The notes beneath the pieces are model-generated. The model was given only the letters and a program-made list of their open reading frames with translations, searched no databases and was not told the DNA's origin. Both the position numbers and the translations under genes were made by a program. This document shows positions 42,653 through 51,896 of a DNA stretch of 64,000 bases, piece after piece (position 1 is the stretch's first letter; each line of letters opens with the position of its first letter). Source of the stretch: Bradyrhizobium liaoningense. GTDB taxonomy: Bacteria; Pseudomonadota; Alphaproteobacteria; Rhizobiales; Xanthobacteraceae. The stretch spans positions 372,001 through 436,000 of the forward strand of contig NZ_JAFCJS010000002.1 of the NCBI RefSeq assembly GCF_018130825.1, read 5' to 3'.

Positions 42653-44033
42653 TCTGGACGCCGACCGGCAAGCCTGACTGCGTGCGCTCGATCGTGACGG
42701 CGGTCGCCGGCAATCCGCAGGTCGAAGCGGGGTCCGCCCAGATGAAGCAGGCGTCGGAGTAGTTATAGAGCTTGCCATCGATGTCGAGCTGCCGCGCATC
42801 GAACGGTTCGGAATGATCGTGCGGAAATGCCGGCACGGCGGCGGCCGGGTAGATCACGGCGTCGAATTCGCGGAAGAAGTGCTGCCACCGCTGCTGCAGC
42901 TGCAGGCGGGCCGCATCGGTCGCCAGCCATTCACGATGGATCATGCCCCAGCCGCGGGCGCGCTCGGCCTGCAGGCTCCGGTCATCGGGCGCGAGGGCTG
43001 CGGCAAGTCCTTGCACCTCTGCGAGTGCGGCCGGTGTCAGGCGCGGACTGCGCGCGGCGTTGAGCAGCTTCATGTAAAGCCGCGCAGATTCGGCAAGATC
43101 CGGCAGCGCTGCGCTTGAGCGCGCCACCAGCGCCCCTGATCGTTCGAGCCGTTCGGCTAATCGTCCAATGGCCGAACGCACGGCGCCACCCGTCGGCATC
43201 AGCGGGTGGGTGTCGATCACGAGGATTCTGAAATCCTTGAGCTGGTCATGTCGCGGCGCGGGCAGCGCAAGGCGATAGCCGATGCCGTCGCGCGTCTCGT
43301 CCGGGCCGGCAATCACGTCGAGCGACAATGCAAGGTCCGAGGCGGTGCGCGCCATCGGCCCGACGACAGCGAGATCGCCCTGGCCGGGGACGGGCGGTGC
43401 CGGAGGCAAACTATATCCGCGCAGCGGGACCAGGCCGAGGCTCGGCTTGTGTCCGAACACGCCGCAGAAATGCGAGGGCACCCGGATCGAGCCGCCGATA
43501 TCCGAGCCGATCGAGAGCGGACCGAATCCTGCGGCCAGCGCCGCGCCCGATCCGCCCGAGGAGCCGCCGGGCGAGCGGTCAAGGTCCCACGGGTTGTTCG
43601 TGGTCCCATGGATCTCGTTGTAGCTCTGGAAATCCCGCAGCCCGATCGGGATGTTGGTCTTGCCGATGATGACGGCGCCCGCCGCCTTCAACCGAGCGAC
43701 GACGAGAGCATCTTCCTTTGGTTGAAAATCCCTGAAATGCGGAAAGCCCCATGTCGTCGGCAGGCCGACGACGTTGAACGGTTCCTTCAACGTCACGGGA
43801 ATGCCGAGCAACGGCAACCGCTCACCGCGGCCAAGCGCGGCATCGGCGGCGCGGGCGGCGTCTCTGGCGCGATCGAAATCGCGAACGATGATCGCGTTGA
43901 TCCGCCCGTCCAGTGCCTCGATGCGCGCGACGGTGTGCGCGAGTAGCTCTGACGCAGATATTTTGCGCGCGCGCAGAGCGCTCAGAAGTTCGCCGATCGA
44001 GCCGTAGTTCAGGTCAGTGGCGTCTGCAGTCAT
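42543..44033 (-). CDS. Amidase family protein (amidase signature)
   Basis: The 496-residue enzyme has the amidase-signature core: catalytic Lys in GIPVTLKEPFNVVG, and the glycine/serine box SPGGSSGGSGAALAAGFGPLSIGSDIGGSIRVPSHFCG, with the cis-Ser and nucleophile Ser (GSDIGGS). It hydrolyses amides to acids. The ATG at 44033 is chosen; in-frame ATGs at 44045 and farther upstream are possible but run toward a repeat. Its neighbour at 44302 is an MFS transporter on the same strand. Confidence 0.9.
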   Translation of the reverse strand: MTADATDLNYGSIGELLSALRARKISASELLAHTVARIEALDGRINAIIVRDFDRARDAARAADAALGRGERLPLLGIPVTLKEPFNVVGLPTTWGFPHFRDFQPKEDALVVARLKAAGAVIIGKTNIPIGLRDFQSYNEIHGTTNNPWDLDRSPGGSSGGSGAALAAGFGPLSIGSDIGGSIRVPSHFCGVFGHKPSLGLVPLRGYSLPPAPPVPGQGDLAVVGPMARTASDLALSLDVIAGPDETRDGIGYRLALPAPRHDQLKDFRILVIDTHPLMPTGGAVRSAIGRLAERLERSGALVARSSAALPDLAESARLYMKLLNAARSPRLTPAALAEVQGLAAALAPDDRSLQAERARGWGMIHREWLATDAARLQLQQRWQHFFREFDAVIYPAAAVPAFPHDHSEPFDARQLDIDGKLYNYSDACFIWADPASTCGLPATAVTIERTQSGLPVGVQIIGPYLEDRTTIALAGLIEREFGGFVPPPSLSFAQS

Positions 44034-44066
44034 CGCGCGCTCCATTGTATCCCGGCCGAGACCTTG

Positions 44067-44151
44067 TAGCCCGGATGGAGCGCAGCGCAATCCGGGACAT
44101 GTCCCGACACGGATGCAGGACCCGGATTACGCTATCGCTCCATCCGGGCTA
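44067..44151. repeat. Interspersed palindromic repeat, copy 2 (TAGCCCGGATGGAGCGCAGC type)
   Basis: The left arm (TAGCCCGGATGGAGCGCAGC) is identical to the 25.58-kb copy and the right arm ends CGCTCCATCCGGGCTA. The centre differs (ACATGTCCCGACAC). It is placed between the amidase start and another repeat, in an intergenic region. Confidence 0.88.
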
Positions 44152-44163
44152 CGGGGCTGTGGC

Positions 44164-44283
44164 GCATCCTTCGAGACGCCCGCCTTCGGCGGGCCCTCAG
44201 GATGAGGTCGCGTTTTGTGGCAAGATATCAGACCCTCATGGTGAGGAGCCCGCCGAAGCGGGCGTCTCGAACCATGCAGGCCG
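44164..44283. repeat. Long imperfect inverted repeat (TTCGAGACGCCCGC family)
   Basis: The arms TTCGAGACGCCCGCCTTCGG (from 44170) and CCGAAGCGGGCGTCTCGAAC flank a centre with CCTCAGGATGAGG and CCTCATGGTGAGG. This is a second family of extragenic palindromic sequence adjacent to the copy-2 repeat, so repeats have accumulated between the amidase and MFS genes. It could form a long stem. Confidence 0.78.
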
Positions 44284-44301
44284 TGCTCGTCCGGCAGCCT
44301 C

Positions 44302-45669
44302 TCAGGAGGCTTCCTTGAGGACCGGCGCCGCCGATTCCTCCGCCTTGAGCTCCTCGAGACTGCGATGCCGCGGCTCGATGCCCAGCGCCCAGACCGTGAT
44401 GATCTGCACCACCAAAAGGCCGATCATCAGTGCCATCACGCCGGCGACGCCGCGCGACTCGAACAGCGACACGACGAGGAACGGCGTGATGATCGTGGCG
44501 CCGCGCCCCAGCGTGTTGACGATGCCGGAGGCGCGCAGGCGGACCTCGGTCGGAAACAGTTCGGGGATGTAGATGCCGAACAGCAGGGCGACCAGGACGT
44601 AAATCGGCACCGTCAGCGCAAAGCCAACGGCCGGCAGCAGGATCGGATCCGAGATCATGGGGTAGAGGATGCCCAAGGCCACCGTGATCAGCGACGCGCC
44701 GATGATGGTCGGCTTGCGGCCCCAGCGGTCGGCGGTCAATGCGCCAATGGCCGAGCCGATCGGCGCGCCGAGCGCCATCAGCAGTGAATAGCCGAACGAA
44801 GTCGCAATCGAGAGGCCCTGCTTGACGAAGAAGACGGGCAGCCACGTCACGAAGCCGTAGAGCAGCGTGTTGATCGTGATCAGGCAGACCGAGCCGACGA
44901 TCATCCGCGACAGCAAGGGCGTGGTGAACAGCGTGCCGAGATCGGCCGCGACCGGGGCTGACGTGACAGGCGCGGGAGCGGGCAGGGGCTGGCCCTGCGC
45001 CGCCTCCTTCTCGATGGCCAGCATCAGCGCTTCCGCTTCTGCGGTGCGTCCCACCGCTTCCAGCCAGCGCGGCGATTCCGGCAGCGACTTGCGCATATAC
45101 CAGACGACGAGGGCGCCGACGCCGCCGAGCACGAACATCGAGCGCCAGCCGAATTGCGGCACCAGCACGGATGCGACGAGCAGCGCCACGGGCAGGCCGG
45201 TGACGACGCACACGGTGGTGAAGCCGAGCCATTTGCCGCGGGTGCGGGCGGGCACGAATTCCGTCATCGTCGAATAGCCGACGACGTTCTCCGCCCCTAA
45301 GCCAACGCCCATCACGAAGCGGCAGGCGATCAGGAACGCCATGTTCGGCGAGAACGCCGCGGCGAGGGAGGCAAGGCCGAAGAGTAGCAAATTGAACTGA
45401 TAGGTGAAGCGGCGTCCATAGCGGTCGCCGAGGAAGCCGGTGCCGAACGATCCCAGCATCATGCCGACGAAGGTCGCCGAGATGAACGCTGCGTTCTGGG
45501 CGAGCGTCGAAAAGCCGGTCTTCAGCGTCACGCTGAGCACGGTCCCGGCGATGTAGATGTCGAAACCATCGAAAAACATGCCGATGCCGATCAGCAGCAT
45601 GATGCGGCGATGGAATGGTCCGATCGGCAGCCGATCGAGACGGCCGCCTGCGTTCACCGATGTCGACAT
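44302..45669 (-). CDS. MFS transporter, aromatic-acid/metabolite:H+ symporter type
   Basis: The 455-residue protein starts MSTSVNAGGRLDRLPIGPFHRRIMLLIGIGMFFDGFDIYIAG. The DxFD(I/L)Y segment in the first helix and GDRYGRRFTYQFNLLLFG (motif A) mark the aromatic-acid:H+ symporter/metabolite:H+ family. A cytoplasmic loop (residues about 220-255) separates two six-helix halves. A longer upstream reading to 45861 is rejected because GGGAGAG precedes the ATG at 45669. The adjacent aldehyde dehydrogenase suggests import of an aldehyde-forming or acid substrate. Confidence 0.9.
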   Translation of the reverse strand: MSTSVNAGGRLDRLPIGPFHRRIMLLIGIGMFFDGFDIYIAGTVLSVTLKTGFSTLAQNAAFISATFVGMMLGSFGTGFLGDRYGRRFTYQFNLLLFGLASLAAAFSPNMAFLIACRFVMGVGLGAENVVGYSTMTEFVPARTRGKWLGFTTVCVVTGLPVALLVASVLVPQFGWRSMFVLGGVGALVVWYMRKSLPESPRWLEAVGRTAEAEALMLAIEKEAAQGQPLPAPAPVTSAPVAADLGTLFTTPLLSRMIVGSVCLITINTLLYGFVTWLPVFFVKQGLSIATSFGYSLLMALGAPIGSAIGALTADRWGRKPTIIGASLITVALGILYPMISDPILLPAVGFALTVPIYVLVALLFGIYIPELFPTEVRLRASGIVNTLGRGATIITPFLVVSLFESRGVAGVMALMIGLLVVQIITVWALGIEPRHRSLEELKAEESAAPVLKEAS

Positions 45670-45746
45670 TGACGCTCTCTCCCTTGACTGTTGTTCTGGT
45701 TGATGCGGCCCGCCTTCTGTGGGCGGTGAGCTGCTTCTGGTCTCTG

Positions 45747-47276
45747 CTAGTTCAGTCGCTTCTGATTGGCCGTGTCGCGATACCAGTCGAACGGCTGCTC
45801 GTGGGTCGCGACCATCACGCTCTTGGTGTTGAAATGGTCGTTGAAGCTCTCGGTGCCGCATTCGCGGCCAATGCCGGAATCGTCGACGCCGCCCCAGGGC
45901 GAAGCGGGGTCGAGCCGGTGATGATCGTTGATCCAGACGATGCCGGCCTTGACGTTTGCGGCGACGCGGTGCGCGCGGGCGACGTCGCGGGTGCGGATGG
46001 CGGCGGCCAGGCCAAACGGCGAGTCGTTGGCAAGCCGCAGCGCCTCGGCCTCATCCTTGAACGGTGTCACCGAGGTGAACGGACCAAACACTTCTTCCTG
46101 AAAAATCCGCATGTCGGATTTGACGTCGGCGAACACCGTCGGCTCGACGAAATAGCCGTTGTCATGGCCCGGCACCTTTGCGGCAACGCCGCCGGTGACA
46201 AGACGCGCGCCATCGGCGTGACCATAGCCTGCGTAGGCGAGAACGCGGTCGCGCTGCCTGGCCGAGATCACCGGACCCATCTGGGTGCTGGGATCGAAGG
46301 GATCGCCGACGCGGATCGTGCGGGTCTTGGCCTGCAGCTTCTCGACGAATTCGTCATAGATCGAGGCCTGGACCAGATGGCGCGAGGCGCAGACGCAGGT
46401 CTGACCGGCGCCGATGAAAGCACCGAACGCGGCATAGTTGACGGCGCGGTCGACGTCGAAATCGTCGAACACCATCACCGGCGTCTTGCCGCCGAGCTCC
46501 ATGGTCTGGTGCGCAAACACCTTTGCGGCTGCGCTGCCGGCGATGCGGCCGGCCTCGGTGCCACCGGTCAGGACCAGCTTGTTGATGTCGCAGTGTTCGG
46601 CCAGCATCTTGCCCGCGCTCTGGCCGAGGCCGAGGACGATATTGAAGACGCCGGGCGGAAGGCCCGCTTCGGTGAAGATCTGGGCCAGCTTCAGCGTGGT
46701 CAGCGGCGTGTATTCGGACGGCTTGACCACGGTGACGCAGCCGGTCGCCAGCACCACGGCGAGCGACTTGCACAGGATCATCAGTGGGTGATTGAACGGC
46801 GTGCAGTTGGCGACGATGCCGATCGGAGTGCGGAGCGTGTAGTTCAGATAAGCGCCTTCGACGGGGATCACGGAGTCGCGGCGCGACAGCGCGACGCCGG
46901 CAAAGTAGCGGAAGAAATCGGGCAGGCGGGAGAGCTGGGCGCGGGTCTCGTTGACCGGGCGGCCGTTGTTGAGGGTCTCCAGCCGGTACAGGCTGTCGAG
47001 ATTGGCCTCGAACGCATCGGCGAGCCTGTTGACCAGCCTCGCCCGCGCGCGCGTGTCCATGCCGCCCCAGGCCTCGCCTTCGAACGCGGCGCGCGCGCTT
47101 TTCATGGCGCGGTCGATGTCTTCGGCGGTGGAATTGGGAATGCGGGCGATCACGTCGCCGGTGGCGGGATTGCGGACATCAAGCATCGCGCCGTTGCCGG
47201 CTTCGACTTCACGCCCATCGATGAAATTGCCGTGGATTTCGACGTCGATCGACGCGGGTTTTGACGGGATGTTCAT
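45747..47276 (-). CDS. Aldehyde dehydrogenase family protein
   Basis: The 509-residue enzyme has the NAD-binding CTPFNHPLMILCKSLAVVLATGCVTVVKPSEYTPL, the catalytic Glu in TMELGGKTP and the catalytic Cys in GAGQTCVCASR. It oxidises an aldehyde to the acid. Its ATG at 47276 overlaps the upstream GntR stop (ATGA), so the two are coupled. It is similar in layout to betaine- and aromatic-aldehyde dehydrogenases; the substrate is unknown. Confidence 0.92.
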   Translation of the reverse strand: MNIPSKPASIDVEIHGNFIDGREVEAGNGAMLDVRNPATGDVIARIPNSTAEDIDRAMKSARAAFEGEAWGGMDTRARARLVNRLADAFEANLDSLYRLETLNNGRPVNETRAQLSRLPDFFRYFAGVALSRRDSVIPVEGAYLNYTLRTPIGIVANCTPFNHPLMILCKSLAVVLATGCVTVVKPSEYTPLTTLKLAQIFTEAGLPPGVFNIVLGLGQSAGKMLAEHCDINKLVLTGGTEAGRIAGSAAAKVFAHQTMELGGKTPVMVFDDFDVDRAVNYAAFGAFIGAGQTCVCASRHLVQASIYDEFVEKLQAKTRTIRVGDPFDPSTQMGPVISARQRDRVLAYAGYGHADGARLVTGGVAAKVPGHDNGYFVEPTVFADVKSDMRIFQEEVFGPFTSVTPFKDEAEALRLANDSPFGLAAAIRTRDVARAHRVAANVKAGIVWINDHHRLDPASPWGGVDDSGIGRECGTESFNDHFNTKSVMVATHEQPFDWYRDTANQKRLN

Positions 47277-47926
47277 GACGACCTCTCTTCCACGATGACG
47301 GCATTGCGCTTGAGCGCCGGCAGAACGCGTTTTTCGGTAGCTCCGATATGGGCCTTGATGATGCGCGCGGCGGTTCGCGTCTGGCGCTGCTGCATGGCGT
47401 CGATCAGGGCGACGTGCTCGGCAACGAGCTTCGCCGGGTCGTGGCCCTTCAGATTGGAGATGCTGACGCGGACCAGCCGGTCGGCCTGACCGATCAGGTC
47501 GCACAGCGCCGTCGCCATGCGGCGATTTCCGGACGCATGGGCGAGCGCGGTGTGGAAGCCGCGGTTGTAGGCGATGAAATCCTCGTGGTTGCCGGAGAAG
47601 CGGCGGAATTCGTCGAGCGACTTCAAGACGCTGTCGGGCGCGCTCTCGATGGCTTCGGCGACGCAGGCCGGCTCCAGAGCAAGACGGAAGCGCAGAAGGT
47701 CGTGGGCATCCGAGAGTGAGATCGGCGTGACCCGGTAGCCCTGGCGCGGCTGCACCGTGACGAGGTGCTCGCGCTGCAGCCTCAGTAGTGCATCCCGGAC
47801 CGGTTGCCGGCTCACGTCATAGCGCTCGGCGAGGTCCTGCTCGCGCATTTCATCGCCTGGCGCAAACCGACATGCTAAAATATCAGATCTGAGACGATCG
47901 TAGATATTTTCACGCAAAAGCATCAT
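47273..47926 (-). CDS. GntR family transcriptional regulator (FCD type)
   Basis: The 217-residue protein has an N-terminal winged helix (MMLLRENIYDRLRSDILACRFAPGDEMREQDLAERYDVSRQPVRDALLRLQREHLVTVQPRQGY) and an FCD domain (FRLALEPACVAEAI, NRGFHTALAHASGNRR and a LVAEHVALIDAM His). It probably controls the aldehyde dehydrogenase, with which it overlaps, and perhaps the MFS gene. AAATATC/GATATTT-type inverted repeats lie at 47877-47910 and 47948-47967. Confidence 0.9.
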   Translation of the reverse strand: MMLLRENIYDRLRSDILACRFAPGDEMREQDLAERYDVSRQPVRDALLRLQREHLVTVQPRQGYRVTPISLSDAHDLLRFRLALEPACVAEAIESAPDSVLKSLDEFRRFSGNHEDFIAYNRGFHTALAHASGNRRMATALCDLIGQADRLVRVSISNLKGHDPAKLVAEHVALIDAMQQRQTRTAARIIKAHIGATEKRVLPALKRNAVIVEERSS

Positions 47927-47947
47927 TTCTCTTGGCTCCTTGGCCTC

Positions 47948-47967
47948 AATATCTCAATCGTGATATT
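47948..47967. promoter_or_regulatory. AATATC-N8-GATATT inverted repeat upstream of GntR
   Basis: AATATC at 47948-47953 and GATATT at 47962-47967 are inverted arms separated by 8 bases. A second pair (AAAATATC at 47877-47884, GATATTTT at 47903-47910) lies inside the start of the regulator gene. The shared A(A/T)ATATC half-site suggests GntR autoregulation. Confidence 0.5.
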
Positions 47968-48067
47968 TCAGGTCAAGTGCCAAATGCTTGAATTCCCTGA
48001 CAGTTGATTTATCAGTCGGGGCCTTCGGGGCACGCGAACGGGCAATGAAGTTAGGGAAAGACCGCAC

Positions 48068-48841
48068 ATGGACAGGCTTCTAGCCAACGGGACCGTCAAC
48101 GCCGCGCAATCGGGCGAGGGGCCGCCGCTGTTCCTGTTCCACTCGCTGTTGTCGGATCGCGCGAGCTTTGATGCGATCGTGCCGGAGCTCGAGACATCGT
48201 TTCGCACCATCGTGCCGGAGCTGCCGGGGTTCGGCCGCTCACGCGCGGTCGAAGGCGGCCTTGCTGCGGTCGCGGACCGGATGGCAGAGGCTGTCAAAGA
48301 CGCCGCGGGCGGTGCGCCGGCGATCGTGCTCGGCAATGGCTACGGTGGCTTCGTCGCCTTGCAGATGGCGATCCGGCATCCTGAGATCGCGAGCAAGCTC
48401 GTTCTCGCCGACAGCGGTGCGGCGTTCTCGGAGCCCGGCCGCGAGGCGTTTCGCAACATGGCGAAGGTGTCGCGTGAGAAGGGGCTCGAGGCCATCACCG
48501 AGGTCGCGATGCGTCGGCTGTTCGCGCCCGAGTTTCAGGCGCAGCATCCGGAACTGATGCAGGATCGCCGTGCAGCGTTCCTACGGACGGATCCCGATGT
48601 ATTTCGCGCCGCGTGCGCCGCGTTGGCGAGCCTGGATCTCCGCACTGAGCTTGCCGCGGTGAAGGTTTCAGTGCTCGTTCTGGTCGGTGAGCACGATGAG
48701 GCGACGCCTCCGCCGATGTCGCATGAGCTGGCCGCCGGATTGCCGCGCGCCGAACTGAAGATCATTCCGGGTTGCGCACACGTGCCGCAGCTTCAGGCGC
48801 CGTGGCAGTTTCTCGAAGCGCTCGAGGGCTTCCTGCTCTGA
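48068..48841 (+). CDS. Alpha/beta hydrolase fold protein lacking the nucleophilic Ser
   Basis: The 257-residue protein has the alpha/beta-hydrolase layout: an oxyanion-type LFLFHSLLSDRASFD, a nucleophile elbow VLGNGYGGFVALQ, the acid LVLVGEHDEATPP and the His in IPGCAHVPQLQAPWQF. The elbow reads G-N-G-Y-G, so the usual Ser (or Cys/Asp) is Gly at about residue 91 (codon GGC at 48338). The triad acid and His remain. It may bind without hydrolysis, or act as a lyase- or oxygenase-like member. It is divergent from the GntR gene. Confidence 0.82.
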   Translation: MDRLLANGTVNAAQSGEGPPLFLFHSLLSDRASFDAIVPELETSFRTIVPELPGFGRSRAVEGGLAAVADRMAEAVKDAAGGAPAIVLGNGYGGFVALQMAIRHPEIASKLVLADSGAAFSEPGREAFRNMAKVSREKGLEAITEVAMRRLFAPEFQAQHPELMQDRRAAFLRTDPDVFRAACAALASLDLRTELAAVKVSVLVLVGEHDEATPPPMSHELAAGLPRAELKIIPGCAHVPQLQAPWQFLEALEGFLL

Positions 48842-49250
48842 TCGGCGCTTTGCACCCGGCACCGGAACGAAAGCGCCTTGCGTTCGAAGCAGCGATGCCT
48901 TCCGAAGAGTTAACGGGAGCGGCTCGGCGGCGAACACTCGACCGGCCCTCGTGCGATCCGGCGTCTGTTTTGCCCGACGTGTCAAACGCCCGTGCACGTC
49001 GGGCTCGCGCCATGCCGCGCGAAATTCCTCAATGATTTGTACTGTGCATGGGGTCGTTTTCGCATTTTTTGTTTGAAGGTTCCCCGGGGCGGAACGTCAG
49101 CCGTCAACGTCCGTATCGACACGGCCACCCCTAAGAGTTTTTACACACAGTTCTGGCACGCTCCGCGCGTCAATATCCGCAACCTGCATCGTCGCCTCTC
49201 ATTGTGCGCACGAAAAGACAGGACCCGCGGGCATCGAGGGGGCGTAAGCC
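48842..49250. other. Intergenic region without a supported gene
   Basis: Nothing firm is seen in this 409-base stretch. Short reading frames are of low quality. A T-rich tract (TCGCATTTTTTGTTTG) around 49057-49072 followed by GGTTCCCCGGGGCGGAAC could belong to a terminator or promoter zone. It probably includes the promoter of the MFS gene at 49251. Confidence 0.4.
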
Positions 49251-50468
49251 ATGACTGCACTTGCTTCGGACGCCGGTCGCGCGAGGGCTGGGATCGTGCC
49301 GATCCTGTTGTGCGTCGTTCCATTCAGCCAGATTCCGCTCGATGCCTATACGCCCGGCCTGCCGCAAATGGTGGTGGATCTCGCCGCCGACGCGGCGTCG
49401 ATGCAGAACACCGTCACCGCCTACATGCTCGGCATGAGCTTGGCGCTGGTGCCGGTCGGCATCGCCTCGGACACGCTCGGCCGCCGCAACGTCCTGCTCG
49501 CAGGGCTCTCGGTGCTGATCGCGATGAGCATCGCCTGCGCGCTCGCCACCAGCGCCTCGCTGCTGCTGGGCTTGCGCTTCCTGCAAGGCATCGGCGGCTG
49601 CACCTGTCTCGTCGTCGCTTATGCGGTCGCCGCCGATTGTTTCCGCGGCCGCGAGCTCACCGCGATCTCCGGTCTGCTTGGCGCGGCGTGGGGGCTTGCG
49701 CCGGTGCTGGCGCCGGCCGCCGGCGGCTTCATCGTCGAGCTGACCTCGTGGCGCGGCGTCTTCGTCGTCATTGCCATCGCAGCGGCCATCGCCGCCGCGA
49801 TCGTCGTATTTCTCCTGCCCGAAACGTTGTCGGCCGAGCGCCGCGCGCCGTTCGATCCGCGCCGCACCGCCGGCATCCTGCGTGATGCACTCGTGCGTCC
49901 GGGCTTCCTCGCCTTCGTGCTGGTGTTTGCAGCGGCAGCCAGCGCGCAGCTGGCATTCGGCGTCGTCGCGCCGTTCTTCTACCAGACCGGCCTCGGCTAT
50001 TCCGCTGCCATCTACGGCCTCGTCGCGCTCGGCCTCGGCGGCGTCAATCTCGCCGGCGAGCTCGGCTGCGCGCATTTCGCGCGCTTCATGCCGGCCCGCG
50101 TGATGGGCTTCGGCGCCTTCGCGCTATTCCTCGCCGGTGCCGCGGTCCTGACCGTAACAGGCATGACCCTCGGTCTCGATTTCATGTCGATCACGATCGG
50201 CGGCGCGCTGGTGCTCGGCGGCTGCGGCGTGCTGTGCCCGATGATGTACGGCATGGCGCTCGGCCTGTTCGAGCGCGACCACGGCCTGATCGGCGGCCTC
50301 ATCAGCGCGCTCTGCTATCTCGCCGTCAGCGGCGCCATGGCGATCGCGGCGGTGCTGCCCGAGGCGACGCAGGCGCCGATCGGATGGCTCTATCTCGGCC
50401 TGTGCGCCGTCGCGGGCGCGCTGCTTGCGATCTCGCTGCCCTCGGCGCGGCAGGCCACACAACCTTAA
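49251..50468 (+). CDS. MFS transporter, Bcr/CflA drug-efflux type
   Basis: The 405-residue membrane protein has twelve hydrophobic segments. Its first loop reads DAYTPGLPQMVVDLAADAASMQNTVTAYMLGMSLA, typical of Bcr/CflA (with the conserved D-YxPxLPxM). Motif A-like GIASDTLGRRNVLLAG and GLRFLQGIGGCTCLVVAYAVAADCF follow. It exports drugs or metabolites with protons. It is followed after 15 bases by guanine deaminase, so a purine-related efflux role is possible but not shown. Confidence 0.88.
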   Translation: MTALASDAGRARAGIVPILLCVVPFSQIPLDAYTPGLPQMVVDLAADAASMQNTVTAYMLGMSLALVPVGIASDTLGRRNVLLAGLSVLIAMSIACALATSASLLLGLRFLQGIGGCTCLVVAYAVAADCFRGRELTAISGLLGAAWGLAPVLAPAAGGFIVELTSWRGVFVVIAIAAAIAAAIVVFLLPETLSAERRAPFDPRRTAGILRDALVRPGFLAFVLVFAAAASAQLAFGVVAPFFYQTGLGYSAAIYGLVALGLGGVNLAGELGCAHFARFMPARVMGFGAFALFLAGAAVLTVTGMTLGLDFMSITIGGALVLGGCGVLCPMMYGMALGLFERDHGLIGGLISALCYLAVSGAMAIAAVLPEATQAPIGWLYLGLCAVAGALLAISLPSARQATQP

Positions 50469-50483
50469 GGAAGGAACCAGATC

Positions 50484-51881
50484 ATGGCCACTGTTGGTAT
50501 TCGCGGCACGTTCTTCGACTTCGTCGACGACCCCTGGAAGCACGTCGGCAACGAGCAGGCGGCCGCGCGCTTTCACCAGGACGGCCTCATGGTCGTCTCG
50601 GACGGCGTGATCAAGGCGTTCGGTCCTTATGACAAGATCGCCGCCGCGCATCCGAGCGTCGAGGTCACCCATATCAAGGACCGCATCATCGTCCCCGGCT
50701 TCATCGACGGCCACATTCATCTGCCGCAGACCCGGGTGCTGGGCGCCTATGGCGAGCAGCTCCTGCCGTGGCTGCAGAAGTGGGTCTATCCGGAAGAGCT
50801 CAAATACCGGGATCGCAACTACGCGCGCGAGGGCGTGAAGCGTTTCCTCGACGCGTTGCTCGCCGGCGGCACCACCACCTGCCAGGCCTTCACAAGCTCC
50901 TCGCCGGTCTCGACCGAAGAGCTGTTCGAGGAAGCGAGCCGGCGCAACATGCGCGTCATCGCGGGCCTCACCGGCATCGATCGCAACGCGCCGGCCGATT
51001 TCATCGATACCCCCGAGAATTTCTATCGCGACAGCAAGCGGCTGATCGCGCAGTATCACAACAAGGGCCGCAACCTCTACGCCATCACGCCGCGCTTCGC
51101 CTTCGGCGCCTCGCCGGAGCTGCTCAAGGCGTGTCAGCGCCTCAAGCACGAGCATCCGGATTGCTGGGTCAACACCCACATCTCCGAGAACCCGGCCGAA
51201 TGCACCGGCGTGCTGGTCGAGCATCCGGACTGCCAGGACTATCTCGGCGTCTATGAGAAGTTCGACCTGGTCGGGCCGAAATTCTCCGGCGGCCACGGTG
51301 TCTATCTCTCCAACAACGAGTTCCGCCGCATGTCGAAGAAGGGTGCGGCGGTGGTGTTCTGCCCGTGCTCGAACCTGTTCCTCGGCAGCGGCCTGTTCCG
51401 CCTCGGCCGCGCCACCGATCCCGAGCATCGCGTGAAGATGTCGTTCGGCACCGACGTCGGCGGCGGCAACCGCTTCTCGATGATCTCCGTGCTCGACGAC
51501 GCCTACAAGGTCGGCATGTGCAACAACACGCTGCTCGACGGCAGCATCGATCCCGCGCGCAAGGACCTTGCCGAGGCCGAGCGCAACAAGCTCTCGCCCT
51601 ATCGCGGCTTCTGGTCGATCACGCTCGGCGGTGCCGAAGGCCTCTACATCGACGACAAGCTCGGCAATTTCGAGCCCGGCAAGGAGGCTGATTTCGTCGC
51701 ACTCGATCCGAACGGTGGCCAGCTCGCACAACCCTGGCATCAGTCGCTGATCGCCGACGGCGCCGGCCCGCGCACGATGGACGAGGCCGCGAGCATGCTG
51801 TTCGCCGTCATGATGGTCGGCGACGACCGCTGCGTCGACGAGACCTGGGTGATGGGCAAGCGTCTCTACAAGAAGAGCTGA
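50484..51881 (+). CDS. guaD: Guanine deaminase
   Basis: The 465-residue metal-dependent deaminase has FIDGHIHLPQTRVLGAYGEQLLPWLQKWVYPEE near residues 75-108 (metal HxH plus guanine-deaminase-specific text), NTHISENPAECTGV, GGHGVYLSN, CPCSNLFLGSGLF and SFGTDVGGG with the catalytic Asp. It converts guanine to xanthine in purine salvage or catabolism. AAGGAAGG lies 11-18 bases upstream of the ATG. It is the second gene of a probable MFS/guaD/ABM operon. Confidence 0.95.
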   Translation: MATVGIRGTFFDFVDDPWKHVGNEQAAARFHQDGLMVVSDGVIKAFGPYDKIAAAHPSVEVTHIKDRIIVPGFIDGHIHLPQTRVLGAYGEQLLPWLQKWVYPEELKYRDRNYAREGVKRFLDALLAGGTTTCQAFTSSSPVSTEELFEEASRRNMRVIAGLTGIDRNAPADFIDTPENFYRDSKRLIAQYHNKGRNLYAITPRFAFGASPELLKACQRLKHEHPDCWVNTHISENPAECTGVLVEHPDCQDYLGVYEKFDLVGPKFSGGHGVYLSNNEFRRMSKKGAAVVFCPCSNLFLGSGLFRLGRATDPEHRVKMSFGTDVGGGNRFSMISVLDDAYKVGMCNNTLLDGSIDPARKDLAEAERNKLSPYRGFWSITLGGAEGLYIDDKLGNFEPGKEADFVALDPNGGQLAQPWHQSLIADGAGPRTMDEAASMLFAVMMVGDDRCVDETWVMGKRLYKKS

Positions 51882-51896
51882 AGCGGACGGCCGCCG

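Noticed and set aside
48992-49885. 297-codon plus-strand frame overlapping the Bcr/CflA gene start
   Set aside because: It is an out-of-frame shadow of the MFS gene plus intergenic sequence, without hydrophobic or domain pattern.
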